Shown here: positions 53,957 to 62,074 of the stretch, one piece after another
Layout of the letters: every line of letters begins with the position of its first letter
Numbering within the stretch: the first letter of the stretch is position 1
Assembly (NCBI RefSeq): GCF_020859565.1
Contig: NZ_JAJHUO010000003.1
Coordinates: forward strand, 294,945-358,944
Direction of reading: 5' to 3'
DNA length: 64,000 nt
DNA from: Saccharothrix luteola
Lineage (GTDB): Bacteria > Actinomycetota > Actinomycetes > Mycobacteriales > Pseudonocardiaceae
The notes under the pieces: generated by a model
The model's input: only the letters and a program-made list of their open reading frames with translations
Database searches by the model: none
Told to the model about the DNA's origin: nothing
Program-made: the position numbers and the translations under genes

Positions 53957-53974
53957 AGGTATACCGTCGGGGCC

Positions 53975-54532
53975 ATGGATCTCCCAGGGCCCCGACGGAT
54001 CACCGATGTCGACGCGCTGAAGGCGCTGGCGCACCCGCTGCGCGTGTCGCTGTTGAACCACCTGCTGGCGGTCGGTCCCCGCACGGCGAGCGAGTGCGCC
54101 GAGGCCGTGGGGTCGACCGCCTCCAACTGCAGCTGGCACCTGCGGCAGCTCGCGAAGTCCGGCTTCGTCGAACGGGTCGAGGCCGGCGACGGGCGGGAGC
54201 GGCCGTGGCGGGCCACCTCGGTCGGCTACGACGTCGGCGCGTTCGCCGACGACCCGGAGGTGCGCACGCAGCAGGACGCGCTGCTCGCGCTGGGGCTCAA
54301 CGAGGACAACCGGCTGGTGCAGCGGTTCCTGGACCGGCAGCACGAGCTGCCGCGCGAGTGGCTGGAAGCCTCCGCGATGCACGGCTACACGGTCAACGTC
54401 ACCGCCGAGGAGCTGTCCGGCCTGCTCGGCATGATCGACGACATCCTGCGGCCGTACCTGGTGCCGGTGCGCCAGGACGTGCCCGAGGGCGCGCTGCCCG
54501 CGCACGTCGGCATCCGGGCGTTCCCGCGATGA
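53975..54532 (+). CDS. ArsR-type winged-helix regulator
   Basis: A 185-residue regulator. The HTH (residues about 12-75) reads VDALKALAHPLRVSLLNHLLAVGP, TASECAEAVGSTASNCSWHLRQLAKSGFV with the wing EAGDGRERPWRAT. No metal-binding cysteine motif of classical ArsR is present, so it probably senses an organic ligand or another signal. The helical C-terminus is of the YdfF/multidrug-linked type. It overlaps the MFS gene by 4 bases (ATGA) and likely controls it through the tandem operator. Confidence 0.85.
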   Translation: MDLPGPRRITDVDALKALAHPLRVSLLNHLLAVGPRTASECAEAVGSTASNCSWHLRQLAKSGFVERVEAGDGRERPWRATSVGYDVGAFADDPEVRTQQDALLALGLNEDNRLVQRFLDRQHELPREWLEASAMHGYTVNVTAEELSGLLGMIDDILRPYLVPVRQDVPEGALPAHVGIRAFPR

Positions 54533-55728
54533 CCGGGCCGCTGGGTGTGCCCGCGTTCCGCCGGCTGTGGGTCGCCGGGTTCGTCTCCGAGATCGGCGAC
54601 TGGGTGCTGCTGGTCGCGCTGCCGGTGTACGTGTACCAGCGCACCGGCTCGGCCGCGGCGACCGCGACGACGTTCGTGGTGGCGTTGCTGCCGAGCCTGG
54701 CGCTGTCGCCGCTGGCAGGCGTGCTGGCCGACCGCTGGGACCGGCGGAAGCTGATGCTGGTGGTGAGCCTCGCGCAGGCGGTCGCGCTGCTGCCGCTGCT
54801 GACCGGCGATTTGGTCCTGGTGAACGTGGTGACGGCGGTGCAGGCCGGGCTGGCGGCGTTGTTCGAACCGGCCAAGAACGCGTTGCTGCCGACGCTGGTG
54901 CCGCGCGACCAGGTGCCGGCGGCCAACGGGCTGGTGGGCTTGAACGCCAACCTGGCGCGGCTGGTCGGCGCGTCGGTCGGCGGCCTGCTCCTCGGCTGCA
55001 CCGGGCTGCCGGGCGTGGTGCTGGCGGACGTGGCGTCGTTCCTGCTCGCGGCGGCGCTGCTGGCGACGCTCGGCACGGAGGACCCCGTCCGTGCGGCGGG
55101 GAAACCCGCGTGGCGGGCCTGGCTGGACGGCCTGCGCGAGATCCGCGGCCCGTTGCGGCCGATGGTCGCCGTGGTCGGGTTGATGGCGACCGGCCAGGGC
55201 CTGTTCGTGGTGCTGTTCGTGGTGTTCGTGACCGAACGGCTCGGTGGTGGCGCGGCCGAGGTGGGGTTGCTGCGCGGCGTGCAGGCGGTGGGCGGGTTGC
55301 TCGGCGGCCTGCTGGTCGGCGTGCTGGCCCGTCGCCTGGAGCCCGGCAGGCTCCTCGGCGCGTCGCTGGTCGGCTTCGCCGCGGTCGCCGCGCTGGGCTG
55401 GAACGGGCCGCACGTGACCACCGCGCTGGTGTTCTACCTGGCCGCGTTCGTGGTGGTGGGCGTGCCGGGCGTGGTCGCGGGCGCCGGGACGATGTCGGTG
55501 CTCCAGCTGCACGCGTCCGACGAGGTGCGCGGCCGGGTGATGGCGACGTTCGTCAGCCTCTACGACGGCGGTCAGGCGCTCGGCATGGTGCTCGCCGGCG
55601 CCCTCACCCCCGTGCTCGGCCTGTCCGCGCTGCTCAACGCCCAGGCCGCGCTCTACCTGGCGGCCGGCGTGCTGGCGCTGCTCACCCTCGGCGCCCGGGT
55701 TCCGGTCAGGGGCGTGACCGGCGGCTGA
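54529..55728 (+). CDS. MFS efflux transporter (MFS_3-like)
   Basis: A 399-residue twelve-segment transporter. It opens FRRLWVAGFVSEIGDWVLLVALPVYVYQRTGS and has the loop 2-3 motif GVLADRWDRRKLML and PAANGLVGLNANLARLVGASVGG, typical of the MFS_3/enterobactin-exporter-like group. Coupled to the ArsR-type gene. The substrate is unknown. Its 3' end overlaps the convergent MFS gene by 23 bases. Confidence 0.88.
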   Translation: MTGPLGVPAFRRLWVAGFVSEIGDWVLLVALPVYVYQRTGSAAATATTFVVALLPSLALSPLAGVLADRWDRRKLMLVVSLAQAVALLPLLTGDLVLVNVVTAVQAGLAALFEPAKNALLPTLVPRDQVPAANGLVGLNANLARLVGASVGGLLLGCTGLPGVVLADVASFLLAAALLATLGTEDPVRAAGKPAWRAWLDGLREIRGPLRPMVAVVGLMATGQGLFVVLFVVFVTERLGGGAAEVGLLRGVQAVGGLLGGLLVGVLARRLEPGRLLGASLVGFAAVAALGWNGPHVTTALVFYLAAFVVVGVPGVVAGAGTMSVLQLHASDEVRGRVMATFVSLYDGGQALGMVLAGALTPVLGLSALLNAQAALYLAAGVLALLTLGARVPVRGVTGG

Positions 55729-56854
55729 GCAGCAGGACGGGCGGCACGGCCAGCACCAGCCCGGCCGGCACGAGGAACGCGCTCACCGGGTCGAGGTGGT
55801 ACAGCGGCACGAAAGCCACCGGCGACACCGCGCCGCCCAGGAACCGCAGCGACTGCACCACCGACACCGACCCGCCCGGGTTCGCCTCGTCCGAGGACAG
55901 CACCAGCGCGTTCAGGCCGACGATCACCGCCTGGCTGAACGCGCCCGCCGCCGCCCACGACACGCCCACCGCCACCACCGACGGCAGCACGCCGACGCCG
56001 ACCAGCAGCACCCCGCCGACCGCCGCGCCGAACAGCGCCCACCGCCGCGCGCCGAACCGGTCGATCGACCACCCGGTCAGCCGTGCGGTGAAGATCCCGA
56101 CCAACCCGAACCCGGTCAGCACCAGCCCCCGCTCGCCCGCGCCCAGCCCGAACGAGTCGCCCAACCGCAGGGCGACCAGGAACGACAGCCCGCCCAGGCA
56201 ACCCCAGGCCACGAACCCGACCGCGGCCGGCCTCAACGTCCGGGGCCGCCACGCGCTGCGCAGACGTGGCCGCTCGTCCCGGCGCGGCAGGTCGGCGGGC
56301 AACCCGACCACCGCCAACGCGCCCGCCACCACCGCCGCGCCGACGAACGCCCACCGCCACGACGCCTCGGCCGCCAGGCCGCCCAACAACGGCGCCGACG
56401 TCTGCCCGGCGGCCTGCATGGACGCGAAGACGCCCAACGCCCGCCCCAACCGGGCCTTCGGCGTCACCGTTGCGATCGCCGCCAACAGCAGGGGAGTGGT
56501 GAACGCGTTGGCCGCACCCTGCACGGCCCGCCCGCCCATCAACGCGGGAAACGACCACGACACCGCGCACAACACGGACGCCAGGACGTAGACGGCGTAC
56601 GCGACGCGGACGGTCCGTCGTGCGCCCCACCGTTCACCCAACGTGCCGGAGACCAGCATGAGCAGCGCGAACGGCACCAGGTACCCGGTCAGGGTGGCTG
56701 CCGCCGCGCCGGCGGAGACGCCGAAATCCCCGCCGACCTCGGGCAGCACGGACGTCGTCATCGCGCCACCGAAGGGCCCGAGGAACCCGCCCGCGTACAG
56801 CGCCGCCACCCGGACCCGGGACTTGTCCACAGGAACCGATCTCACCGGCGACAT
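55706..56854 (-). CDS. MFS transporter
   Basis: A 382-residue MFS protein started at the ATG at 56854 (AGGA upstream; a GTG at 56830 is an alternative). Twelve segments are predictable, with GTLGERWGARRTVRVAY as the loop 2-3 motif and AVQGAANAFTTPLLLAAIATVTP. It belongs to the drug-proton antiporter side of MFS rather than the sugar side. It is convergent with the other MFS gene and shares 23 bases of its end with it. No dedicated regulator is adjacent. Confidence 0.85.
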   Translation of the reverse strand: MSPVRSVPVDKSRVRVAALYAGGFLGPFGGAMTTSVLPEVGGDFGVSAGAAAATLTGYLVPFALLMLVSGTLGERWGARRTVRVAYAVYVLASVLCAVSWSFPALMGGRAVQGAANAFTTPLLLAAIATVTPKARLGRALGVFASMQAAGQTSAPLLGGLAAEASWRWAFVGAAVVAGALAVVGLPADLPRRDERPRLRSAWRPRTLRPAAVGFVAWGCLGGLSFLVALRLGDSFGLGAGERGLVLTGFGLVGIFTARLTGWSIDRFGARRWALFGAAVGGVLLVGVGVLPSVVAVGVSWAAAGAFSQAVIVGLNALVLSSDEANPGGSVSVVQSLRFLGGAVSPVAFVPLYHLDPVSAFLVPAGLVLAVPPVLLLSRRSRP

Positions 56855-56954
56855 CGTCGGTCCTGCGGGGCAGGGTAGAAGCAGGGGTCCCCTCGGCGAG
56901 GACCTCCGCGAAGCCGCGCGGTCCGGCAGGTCCGGGTCGTCGGGTCGGGCGGAG

Positions 56955-57851
56955 TCACATCCCGGTCGGCCCGCGGCCCGGCCCGCGGCCACGCCGCCGC
57001 AGGTACCGCTCGAACTCGGCCGCGATCGCGTCACCGCTCGCCTCGGTGATCTGGATCTCCGCGTCCCCGCGCTCCTCCAACGCCCGCACGTAGTTGCGCA
57101 CGTCCTCGTCCTCGTCGGCCATCTCGCTGACCGTCCGCTCCCACTCCTCGGCCTGCTCGGGCAGCGCGCCGAGCGGCACCTCGACGTCCAGCACCTCCTC
57201 GACCCGGTGCAGCAGCGCCAGCGTCGCCTTCGGCGAGGGCGGCTGGGACACGTAGTGCGGCACGGCCGCCCAGAACGAGATCGCGGGCACGCCCGCCTGC
57301 ACGCACAGGTCCTGGAACACGCCGACGATCCCGGTCGGCCCCTCGTACCGCGACCGCTCCAGCCCGTACTTCGCCGCCGCCGCCTCGTCGTACGCCGTCC
57401 CCGTCACGGGCACCGGCCGGGTGTGCGGGGTGTCCATCAGCAGCGCGCCCAGCGTGACCACGGTGGTCACGCCCAGGTCCTCGATGTGGCCGAGCAGCTC
57501 CGCGGCGAACTTCCGCCACCGCATGTTCGGCTCGATCCCGTGCACCAGCACCACGTCGGTGGACGACCCGGGCGGACGGCAGACCGACAGGCGGGTCGTC
57601 GGGAATTCCACCCGTCGGGTGACACCGTCCACCAGGCGGACGGTGGGGCGGGTCACCTGGAAGTCGTAGTAGTCGTCCGGATCGATCTCCGCCAACGGCG
57701 TCGCGTCCCACGTGAGTTGCAGGTGTTCGATCGCCGTGCTGGCGGCGTCGCCAGCATCGTTCCACCCCTCGAACGCCGCCACCATGATCGGGTTGGTGAG
57801 CGGTTCGCTGGGGTCGAAGGGGGTCTGGGCGGCCTGGTCCGGATCGGTCAC
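56955..57851 (-). CDS. PAC2-family protein (proteasome-assembly-chaperone-like)
   Basis: A 298-residue protein from a GTG at 57851. It shows the PAC2 pattern: MVAAFEGWNDAGDAASTAIEHL, then FQVTRPTVRLVDG, VVLVHGIEPNMRW and VVTLGALLMDTPHTRPVPVTGTA, with a charged C-terminal tail. Actinobacterial PAC2 proteins resemble eukaryotic proteasome assembly chaperones but their role is not settled. In several actinomycetes this gene lies close to mshC; here an 8-kb block separates them. Confidence 0.85.
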   Translation of the reverse strand: MTDPDQAAQTPFDPSEPLTNPIMVAAFEGWNDAGDAASTAIEHLQLTWDATPLAEIDPDDYYDFQVTRPTVRLVDGVTRRVEFPTTRLSVCRPPGSSTDVVLVHGIEPNMRWRKFAAELLGHIEDLGVTTVVTLGALLMDTPHTRPVPVTGTAYDEAAAAKYGLERSRYEGPTGIVGVFQDLCVQAGVPAISFWAAVPHYVSQPPSPKATLALLHRVEEVLDVEVPLGALPEQAEEWERTVSEMADEDEDVRNYVRALEERGDAEIQITEASGDAIAAEFERYLRRRGRGPGRGPTGM

Positions 57852-58274
57852 GCGGCCAGACTACGACCACCGCCGCACACCCGACGCCGTAGGCTTGGCC
57901 CATGTCGGTTCGTGTCACGCCGCCGTTCCCGGGCGCGCCCGCCGACCGCGTACCCCTCGCGCCCCGCGCAAGGGGCGCCACGCCCCGGCCCACCGCTCCG
58001 ACCTCCGATGATTTCGCAGGTCAAAGGGCCGCGTCGAAAGCCTGACCGTGATCAGGTCCGCCGCCGTGCGCCGAGCACGCCCCGACCGCCCCGAATCCGG
58101 CGCGGACGCCGCGAAGACCAACACCTTCGGGGTCGATCTCGCCGGTTCGTCCTCGACCCGGCCCGACCGGGCGCCGAGCCGCCCACCCTCGATCACGCTC
58201 CGTGCGCAACGCTGCGGGATACTTGCCTCGAACAGGTGAAGGATACGACCACGCGTGATCAACGAAGGACGTAC
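57852..58274. other. Gene-free interval upstream of the HAD gene
   Basis: I see no convincing gene in these 423 bases. A 46-codon frame from the ATG at 57902 lacks a ribosome site and any recognisable motif. The last 60 bases are less GC-rich and carry a plausible GAAGGA ribosome site for the HAD gene. The region could hold promoters for both flanking genes. Confidence 0.5.
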
Positions 58275-58940
58275 ATGACGGTCGAGGCTGTGCTGTGGGA
58301 CATGGACGGCACGCTGCTGGACTCCGAGAAGCTGTGGGACATCCCGCTCTACGAGTTCGTCGAGAAGCTGGGCGGCACGCTGTCGCTCGCGACCAGGCAG
58401 GCGATGGTCGGGTCGAGCGTGCCCCGGACGATGTCGATGCTGTTCGCGGAAGTGGGCGTCGAGCGGCCGTCCGAGGAGGACGTCGCCGACGGCGCGGCGT
58501 GGATCATGCGGCGCACCGAGGAGGTGTTCCGCGCCGGCCTGCCGTGGCGTCCGGGCGCGCGCGAGGCGTTGCGCGCGGTCCGCGACTCGGGCGTGCCGAT
58601 GGCGTTGGTGACGTCGACCGAGCGGCAGTTGACCGAGGTAGCGCTGGACACCATCGGGCGGGACCTGTTCGACGTCACGGTGTGCGGCGACGAGGTGGAC
58701 CGCAGCAACAAGCCGCTGCCCGAGCCGTACCTGAAGGCCGCGCGGCTGCTCGGCGTCGACCCGACCCGGTGCGTCGCGATCGAGGACTCGCCGACCGGCG
58801 TCGCCTCCGCCGTGGCCGCCGGCTGCACGGTCCTGGTCGTGCCGTGCGACGTGCCGGTCGAGCCGGGCGAGCGCCGCGTGTTCCGCGAGTCCCTGGTGGG
58901 AGTGGACCTCGAGGCGCTCGCCCCGCTGCTAGACCGCTGA
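58275..58940 (+). CDS. HAD-superfamily phosphatase (beta-phosphoglucomutase-like)
   Basis: A 221-residue HAD hydrolase. Motif I is LWDMDGTLLDSE (nucleophile Asp and acid Asp), motif II is LVTSTER, the lysine is in RSNKPLPEPYLKAARLLG and motif III is VAIEDSPTGVASAVAAG. A four-helix cap lies between motifs I and II. It would dephosphorylate or isomerise a small sugar phosphate; the exact substrate is unknown. Its end overlaps convergent cbtA by 12 bases. Confidence 0.9.
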   Translation: MTVEAVLWDMDGTLLDSEKLWDIPLYEFVEKLGGTLSLATRQAMVGSSVPRTMSMLFAEVGVERPSEEDVADGAAWIMRRTEEVFRAGLPWRPGAREALRAVRDSGVPMALVTSTERQLTEVALDTIGRDLFDVTVCGDEVDRSNKPLPEPYLKAARLLGVDPTRCVAIEDSPTGVASAVAAGCTVLVVPCDVPVEPGERRVFRESLVGVDLEALAPLLDR

Positions 58941-59669
58941 CACCCGTCCCGCCCGGCGCGTCGCCGGGTCGACCAGCAGGCCGAACACGACGCCGAGTCC
59001 GAGCCACAGCGTGGCCGTCTCGGCGAGCGAGGCCAGCCGGAACTCCCACAGCACGCTGCCCGGCACGTCGGACGGCACCGCGTCCGGCGTCGCCGGGAAC
59101 GCGACCAGCAGCACGACCACCGCCGCCACCACGGCCAGCGCCACGGCGGTCGCCCGGACCGGCGTGCCGAGGCGGCCCAACCGGGAGGCCAGGTAGCTCG
59201 CACCGACCGCGACCAGCAGCCCGGCCGCGATCAGTCCCAGGTAGAGCACCGTCCGGTACTCCACCGTGTCCGGGTCGCCCACCGCCGGCGGGTTGGCCGG
59301 GTACTTCACCGCGGGCAGCAACGCCGCCGCCCCGAACGCCGCCGCCGACAGCGCCACCGCCCGGACGAACGGCGCCTTCGACGTGAACCAGCGCCGCGAC
59401 CCCGCGTAGGCGGTGGCGAACAGCGCGCCGACGGCGACACCCACCACGACCGCGGCGAGCACACCGCCGACCACCTGCGTGCCGCGGCTGAACAGCTCGC
59501 CGTGCCCGTGACCCGCGTCGGGCGACGCGGGCCGTGCCTGCTCGACGGCCAGGGCCGCCCGGATCGGCGCCTCGACCACCAGCAGGCCGACCAGGCCCGC
59601 CAGCAGCCCGGCCACCGCGCCCGCGCCGACACCGCGCAGCAGCAGGCCCTTGTAGGTGTTCGTCGACAT
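58929..59669 (-). CDS. cbtA: Cobalt transporter subunit CbtA
   Basis: A 246-residue membrane protein with about six hydrophobic segments, starting STNTYKGLLLRGVGAGAVAGLLAG, as CbtA proteins do. His-rich loops such as DAGHGHGELFSRG and the KYPANPPAVGDPDT segment are family hallmarks. CbtAB are predicted cobalt uptake proteins controlled by cobalamin riboswitches. That is exactly the context here: cbtB lies 11 bases upstream and a riboswitch precedes cbtB. Function is predicted from family and control, not proven. Confidence 0.9.
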   Translation of the reverse strand: MSTNTYKGLLLRGVGAGAVAGLLAGLVGLLVVEAPIRAALAVEQARPASPDAGHGHGELFSRGTQVVGGVLAAVVVGVAVGALFATAYAGSRRWFTSKAPFVRAVALSAAAFGAAALLPAVKYPANPPAVGDPDTVEYRTVLYLGLIAAGLLVAVGASYLASRLGRLGTPVRATAVALAVVAAVVVLLVAFPATPDAVPSDVPGSVLWEFRLASLAETATLWLGLGVVFGLLVDPATRRAGRVSAV

Positions 59670-59680
59670 GGCGACCGCGC

Positions 59681-59860
59681 CTAGTGGCACGGGACGCCGA
59701 GCGCGTGGCGCCCGTCGTGGAAGAACTCGTGCACGGTCTCGGCGGCGTGGCCGAGCGCGACGCCGTTCTCCTGCAGGACCAGCCAGGTCACGGCCAGCGC
59801 GACCAGCGCGACGGCGTAGGCCCACTTGGGGACGGTGGTGGAAAGCACGGGGCTCGTCAT
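59681..59860 (-). CDS. cbtB: Cobalt transporter subunit CbtB
   Basis: A 59-residue protein with one membrane helix (WAYAVALVALAVTWLVL) and the conserved histidine tail HEFFHDGRHALGVPCH that should bind cobalt. The ATG at 59860 is preceded by GGAGG and follows the riboswitch by about 45 bases. Together with cbtA it forms the two-gene operon under B12 control. Confidence 0.92.
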   Translation of the reverse strand: MTSPVLSTTVPKWAYAVALVALAVTWLVLQENGVALGHAAETVHEFFHDGRHALGVPCH

Positions 59861-59904
59861 GACGGCCTCCTCCATACCTCGTGGAAGGTCAACAACAACT
59901 CGTG

Positions 59905-60058
59905 CCGCAGCCGGTCTCCTGACTCCCGGATCGACGCCGTCCCCGCGTCTTCCCAGCCGCACGCGGCCAGTGACGTTCTCGGCGGGTTGGCTCCCCGGTC
60001 ACAGTGGCGAGGACCGCGCCGGATTCACACCGGCTTCCCGTCCACTGCGGCGCTGCGA
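59905..60058 (-). promoter_or_regulatory. Cobalamin (B12) riboswitch
   Basis: Read on the minus strand, the conserved blocks appear in order: GAAGCCGGTGTGAATCCGGC with the following CGCCACTGTGA, a GGAAGACG stretch, and AGTCAGGAGACCGGCTGC near the 3' end (59909-59924). These are the core elements of the B12 riboswitch. It sits in the leader of cbtB-cbtA and should switch them off when adenosylcobalamin is plentiful. Confidence 0.93.
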
Positions 60059-60110
60059 CCGTAGATGTCGATCGAGGGCCGGCACAACCGACCAGACGAG
60101 TTGTCGTTGC

Positions 60111-60767
60111 TCACACCCGGCGAGCGGGCAACGGGCAGTCACCGCACGTGCCGCCGCCGTCGAGCCGGTAGTACAGGCAGCAGCTGCGCCGGCGGAACAC
60201 GATCTCGCCGGGGAACGGGATGAACTCGCCGGTGCCCTTGAGCGGTGAGTCGGCGAAGAGGTCGTCGGCCAACGCCTGGCAGTCGACGCCGCTGCGGCTG
60301 ATCGTGCGCAGCGCGCCCGCCGCGGACGACCCCGCGTTGCCCCACAGCAGGCCGCGGGCCACCGGCACGACCGCGTGCACCGCCTCCACCGCCGGCTCCA
60401 GCGACTCGGCGATGCCGACGCCGGTGACCGGGTCCTTGAGCCGGACCTGGAGCCCTTCCCGGGTGTACCGCCACCACAGGTTGGCCGGGCGGATGTCGGG
60501 CACCTCCCCGCCGACCGCGCGTGCGGCGACGACCGGGCTCAGCAGCCGCGCGGTGTAGCCGAGGAAGAACAACGACGCGGCGACCCGCCGTTCCCGGGTG
60601 CGGTACCGGGCGGAGATCCGGTCGAGGGCGTCGGGGAGGGCGGGGCCGTGCGACAGGGCCGCGCCGTCGTGCCAGCTGTCGTCGGGTCGGCCGACGTCCA
60701 GGGCGAAGAACGGGCTGAGGCCGCGGATCTGCCGCAGGGTTACCAGGACTCGGGCGAACTCGGACAC
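60111..60767 (-). CDS. FhuF-like (2Fe-2S) protein
   Basis: A 218-residue protein, GTG start. The C-terminal RRRSCCLYYRL...GTCGDCPL supplies the Cys-Cys-x10-Cys-x2-Cys set that binds a 2Fe-2S cluster in FhuF ferric-siderophore reductases. The rest is mainly helical with no other motif. It would release iron by reducing ferric siderophores in the cytoplasm. No siderophore gene is adjacent; the divergent neighbour is lysE-like, 18 bases away. Confidence 0.85.
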   Translation of the reverse strand: MSEFARVLVTLRQIRGLSPFFALDVGRPDDSWHDGAALSHGPALPDALDRISARYRTRERRVAASLFFLGYTARLLSPVVAARAVGGEVPDIRPANLWWRYTREGLQVRLKDPVTGVGIAESLEPAVEAVHAVVPVARGLLWGNAGSSAAGALRTISRSGVDCQALADDLFADSPLKGTGEFIPFPGEIVFRRRSCCLYYRLDGGGTCGDCPLPARRV

Positions 60768-60785
60768 GTGACCTAGTCTGCCGCC

Positions 60786-61481
60786 GTGGACGCACTGGGG
60801 TGGGGACTGGCCCTCGGCTTGGCCGCGAGCATCAGCCCCGGTCCGCTGTTGGTGCTGGTGGTGACGTCGGCGCTGCGGTCGGGTTGGAAGGCCGGCGCCC
60901 TGACCGCCTGCGCGCCGCTGCTGTCGGACGCCGCGGTGGTCGCCGTGACCCTGCTCGTGCTGGACCGCCTGCCCGGGTGGGCGCTGGGCGTGCTCGGCGT
61001 CGTCGGCGCGGTGTTCGTGGTGTGGACCGGCGTGCAGACCGTCCGGGACGCCCGATCGGCCTCACTGACCACCCAGCCCCCGCCGGCCGAAGGCCGTGCT
61101 TCGCAGGGGTCACCGCCCAGGGGAACCCTGAATTCGATTCTACCGCCGGGGTCCGACAATTCCGGGTCGGCGGATGCCGCGGCCCTGCGCCGAGCGGTGC
61201 TGGTGAACCTGCTCAGCCCGCACCCGTGGATCGCGTGGGCGACCGCGCTCGGCCCCCTCACCATCACCACCTGGCGCACGTCGGCGATCGCGGGCGCGGC
61301 GTTGCTGACCGGGTTCTACCTGACCCTGGTCGGCGGCAAGGTGGTGATCGCCCTGCTCGTCGCACGCGGACGCCGCAGGCTCGGCGACACCGGCTACCGC
61401 CGCGCCCTCACCGCCGCGGGCGCGCTGCTCGTGCTCGCGGGCGTGGCGATGGGCGTCGAGTTCGCGACCTACGGTACATAA
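60786..61481 (+). CDS. LysE/RhtB-family exporter, modified by two insertions
   Basis: A 231-residue membrane exporter of amino acids or related small molecules. The N-terminus GWGLALGLAASISPGPLLVLVV is the family signature, and six hydrophobic segments are visible. Two oddities: residues about 101-126 are encoded by an interspersed repeat (61086-61163) inserted in frame in the loop after the third segment. The last residues TYGT come from a cassette junction, because the final 120 bp of the core are duplicated at 63070-63189, where they end in TL instead. The frame is intact, so the protein may still work. GTG start. Confidence 0.85.
   Translation: MDALGWGLALGLAASISPGPLLVLVVTSALRSGWKAGALTACAPLLSDAAVVAVTLLVLDRLPGWALGVLGVVGAVFVVWTGVQTVRDARSASLTTQPPPAEGRASQGSPPRGTLNSILPPGSDNSGSADAAALRRAVLVNLLSPHPWIAWATALGPLTITTWRTSAIAGAALLTGFYLTLVGGKVVIALLVARGRRRLGDTGYRRALTAAGALLVLAGVAMGVEFATYGT
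61086..61163. repeat. Interspersed repeat, copy B (inside lysE-like gene)
   Basis: Aligns with 39666-39740 (shared GCTTCGCAGG, CCGCCCAGGG, ATTCT, GGTCCGACAATTC). It lies within the coding sequence without breaking the frame and adds a Gly/Pro/Ser-rich loop (GSPPRG...PPGSDNSGS). Confidence 0.75.
61350..61469 (+). repeat. 120-bp direct repeat, left copy (lysE 3' end)
   Basis: Identical over 120 bases to 63070-63189, in the same orientation, 1720 bases apart. The left copy lies within the lysE-like coding region; sequence diverges immediately on both sides. It marks the left border of the two-gene cassette. Confidence 0.95.
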
Positions 61482-61654
61482 GCCGATGCGAGGAGTCGGC
61501 ACATGGAGCGATGGATCGCCGATGTGGATGGAATGCCTGCAAAAGGCGCAATCGCCCGCACCTTTTCGGCTTAATCGTTGAGGTCAAAAGCCGAGCACTG
61601 CTCGACTGTGCCCACAACTGTGTGACGTCATTCGGCCGGATGCGACAATAAGTC

Positions 61655-62029
61655 ATGGGTAATTATGATCATGGCAGAACCGTGGGGCGCACCGTCTTGG
61701 CGCTCACCCTCCTCGTGGTCGCCGGCATGGGGCTGTGGTTCGCGATCGCGCGGTGGGACGATGCGAGCAAGGTGGCAGCCATCGCATCCGCCCTGGGGGC
61801 CGTCGCTGCCGTGGGTGTTGCCGTCTGGGCGGCATTGCCGAAACGCCTTCCTCTCACTGCCAAGATCATTTCTGGGACCAGTGACGCGGAAGCTGCGGAT
61901 GGGGGCGACGCCAACACGGGACTTCAGGGCAAGGCTCGACATCTGACTGGTTCGGTGGAAGTGCGCAATACGGGCAAGGCCACGGCGACGGGAGGCGGTC
62001 ACGCCAACACCGGAATCCGACTGGACTGA
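61655..62029 (+). CDS. Unrecognised two-helix membrane protein with GGGxANTG motif
   Basis: A 124-residue protein I cannot assign. Two membrane helices (about residues 11-31 and 39-60) put both ends on the same, probably cytoplasmic, side. The tail has two related motifs, ADGGDANTGL (81-90) and TGKATATGGGHANTGI (106-121), giving short Gly/Thr beta-like turns. The next gene's product carries the same TGxATAxGxG...TG[IV] motif on its cytoplasmic side, so the two may contact each other there. No clear ribosome site precedes the ATG. GC is visibly lower than in neighbours, and the gene lies between the 120-bp direct repeats, so it was probably acquired. Confidence 0.7.
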   Translation: MGNYDHGRTVGRTVLALTLLVVAGMGLWFAIARWDDASKVAAIASALGAVAAVGVAVWAALPKRLPLTAKIISGTSDAEAADGGDANTGLQGKARHLTGSVEVRNTGKATATGGGHANTGIRLD

Positions 62030-62074
62030 TCGGACATGCCGCATGACCGGACGGCCCGAGGAGCACGCGGGCAG

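Noticed and set aside
57912-58262. A 115-codon minus-strand frame in the gap before the HAD gene
   Set aside because: No ribosome site, Arg/Ala-rich composition and no motif; it is typical of a random frame in high-GC DNA.
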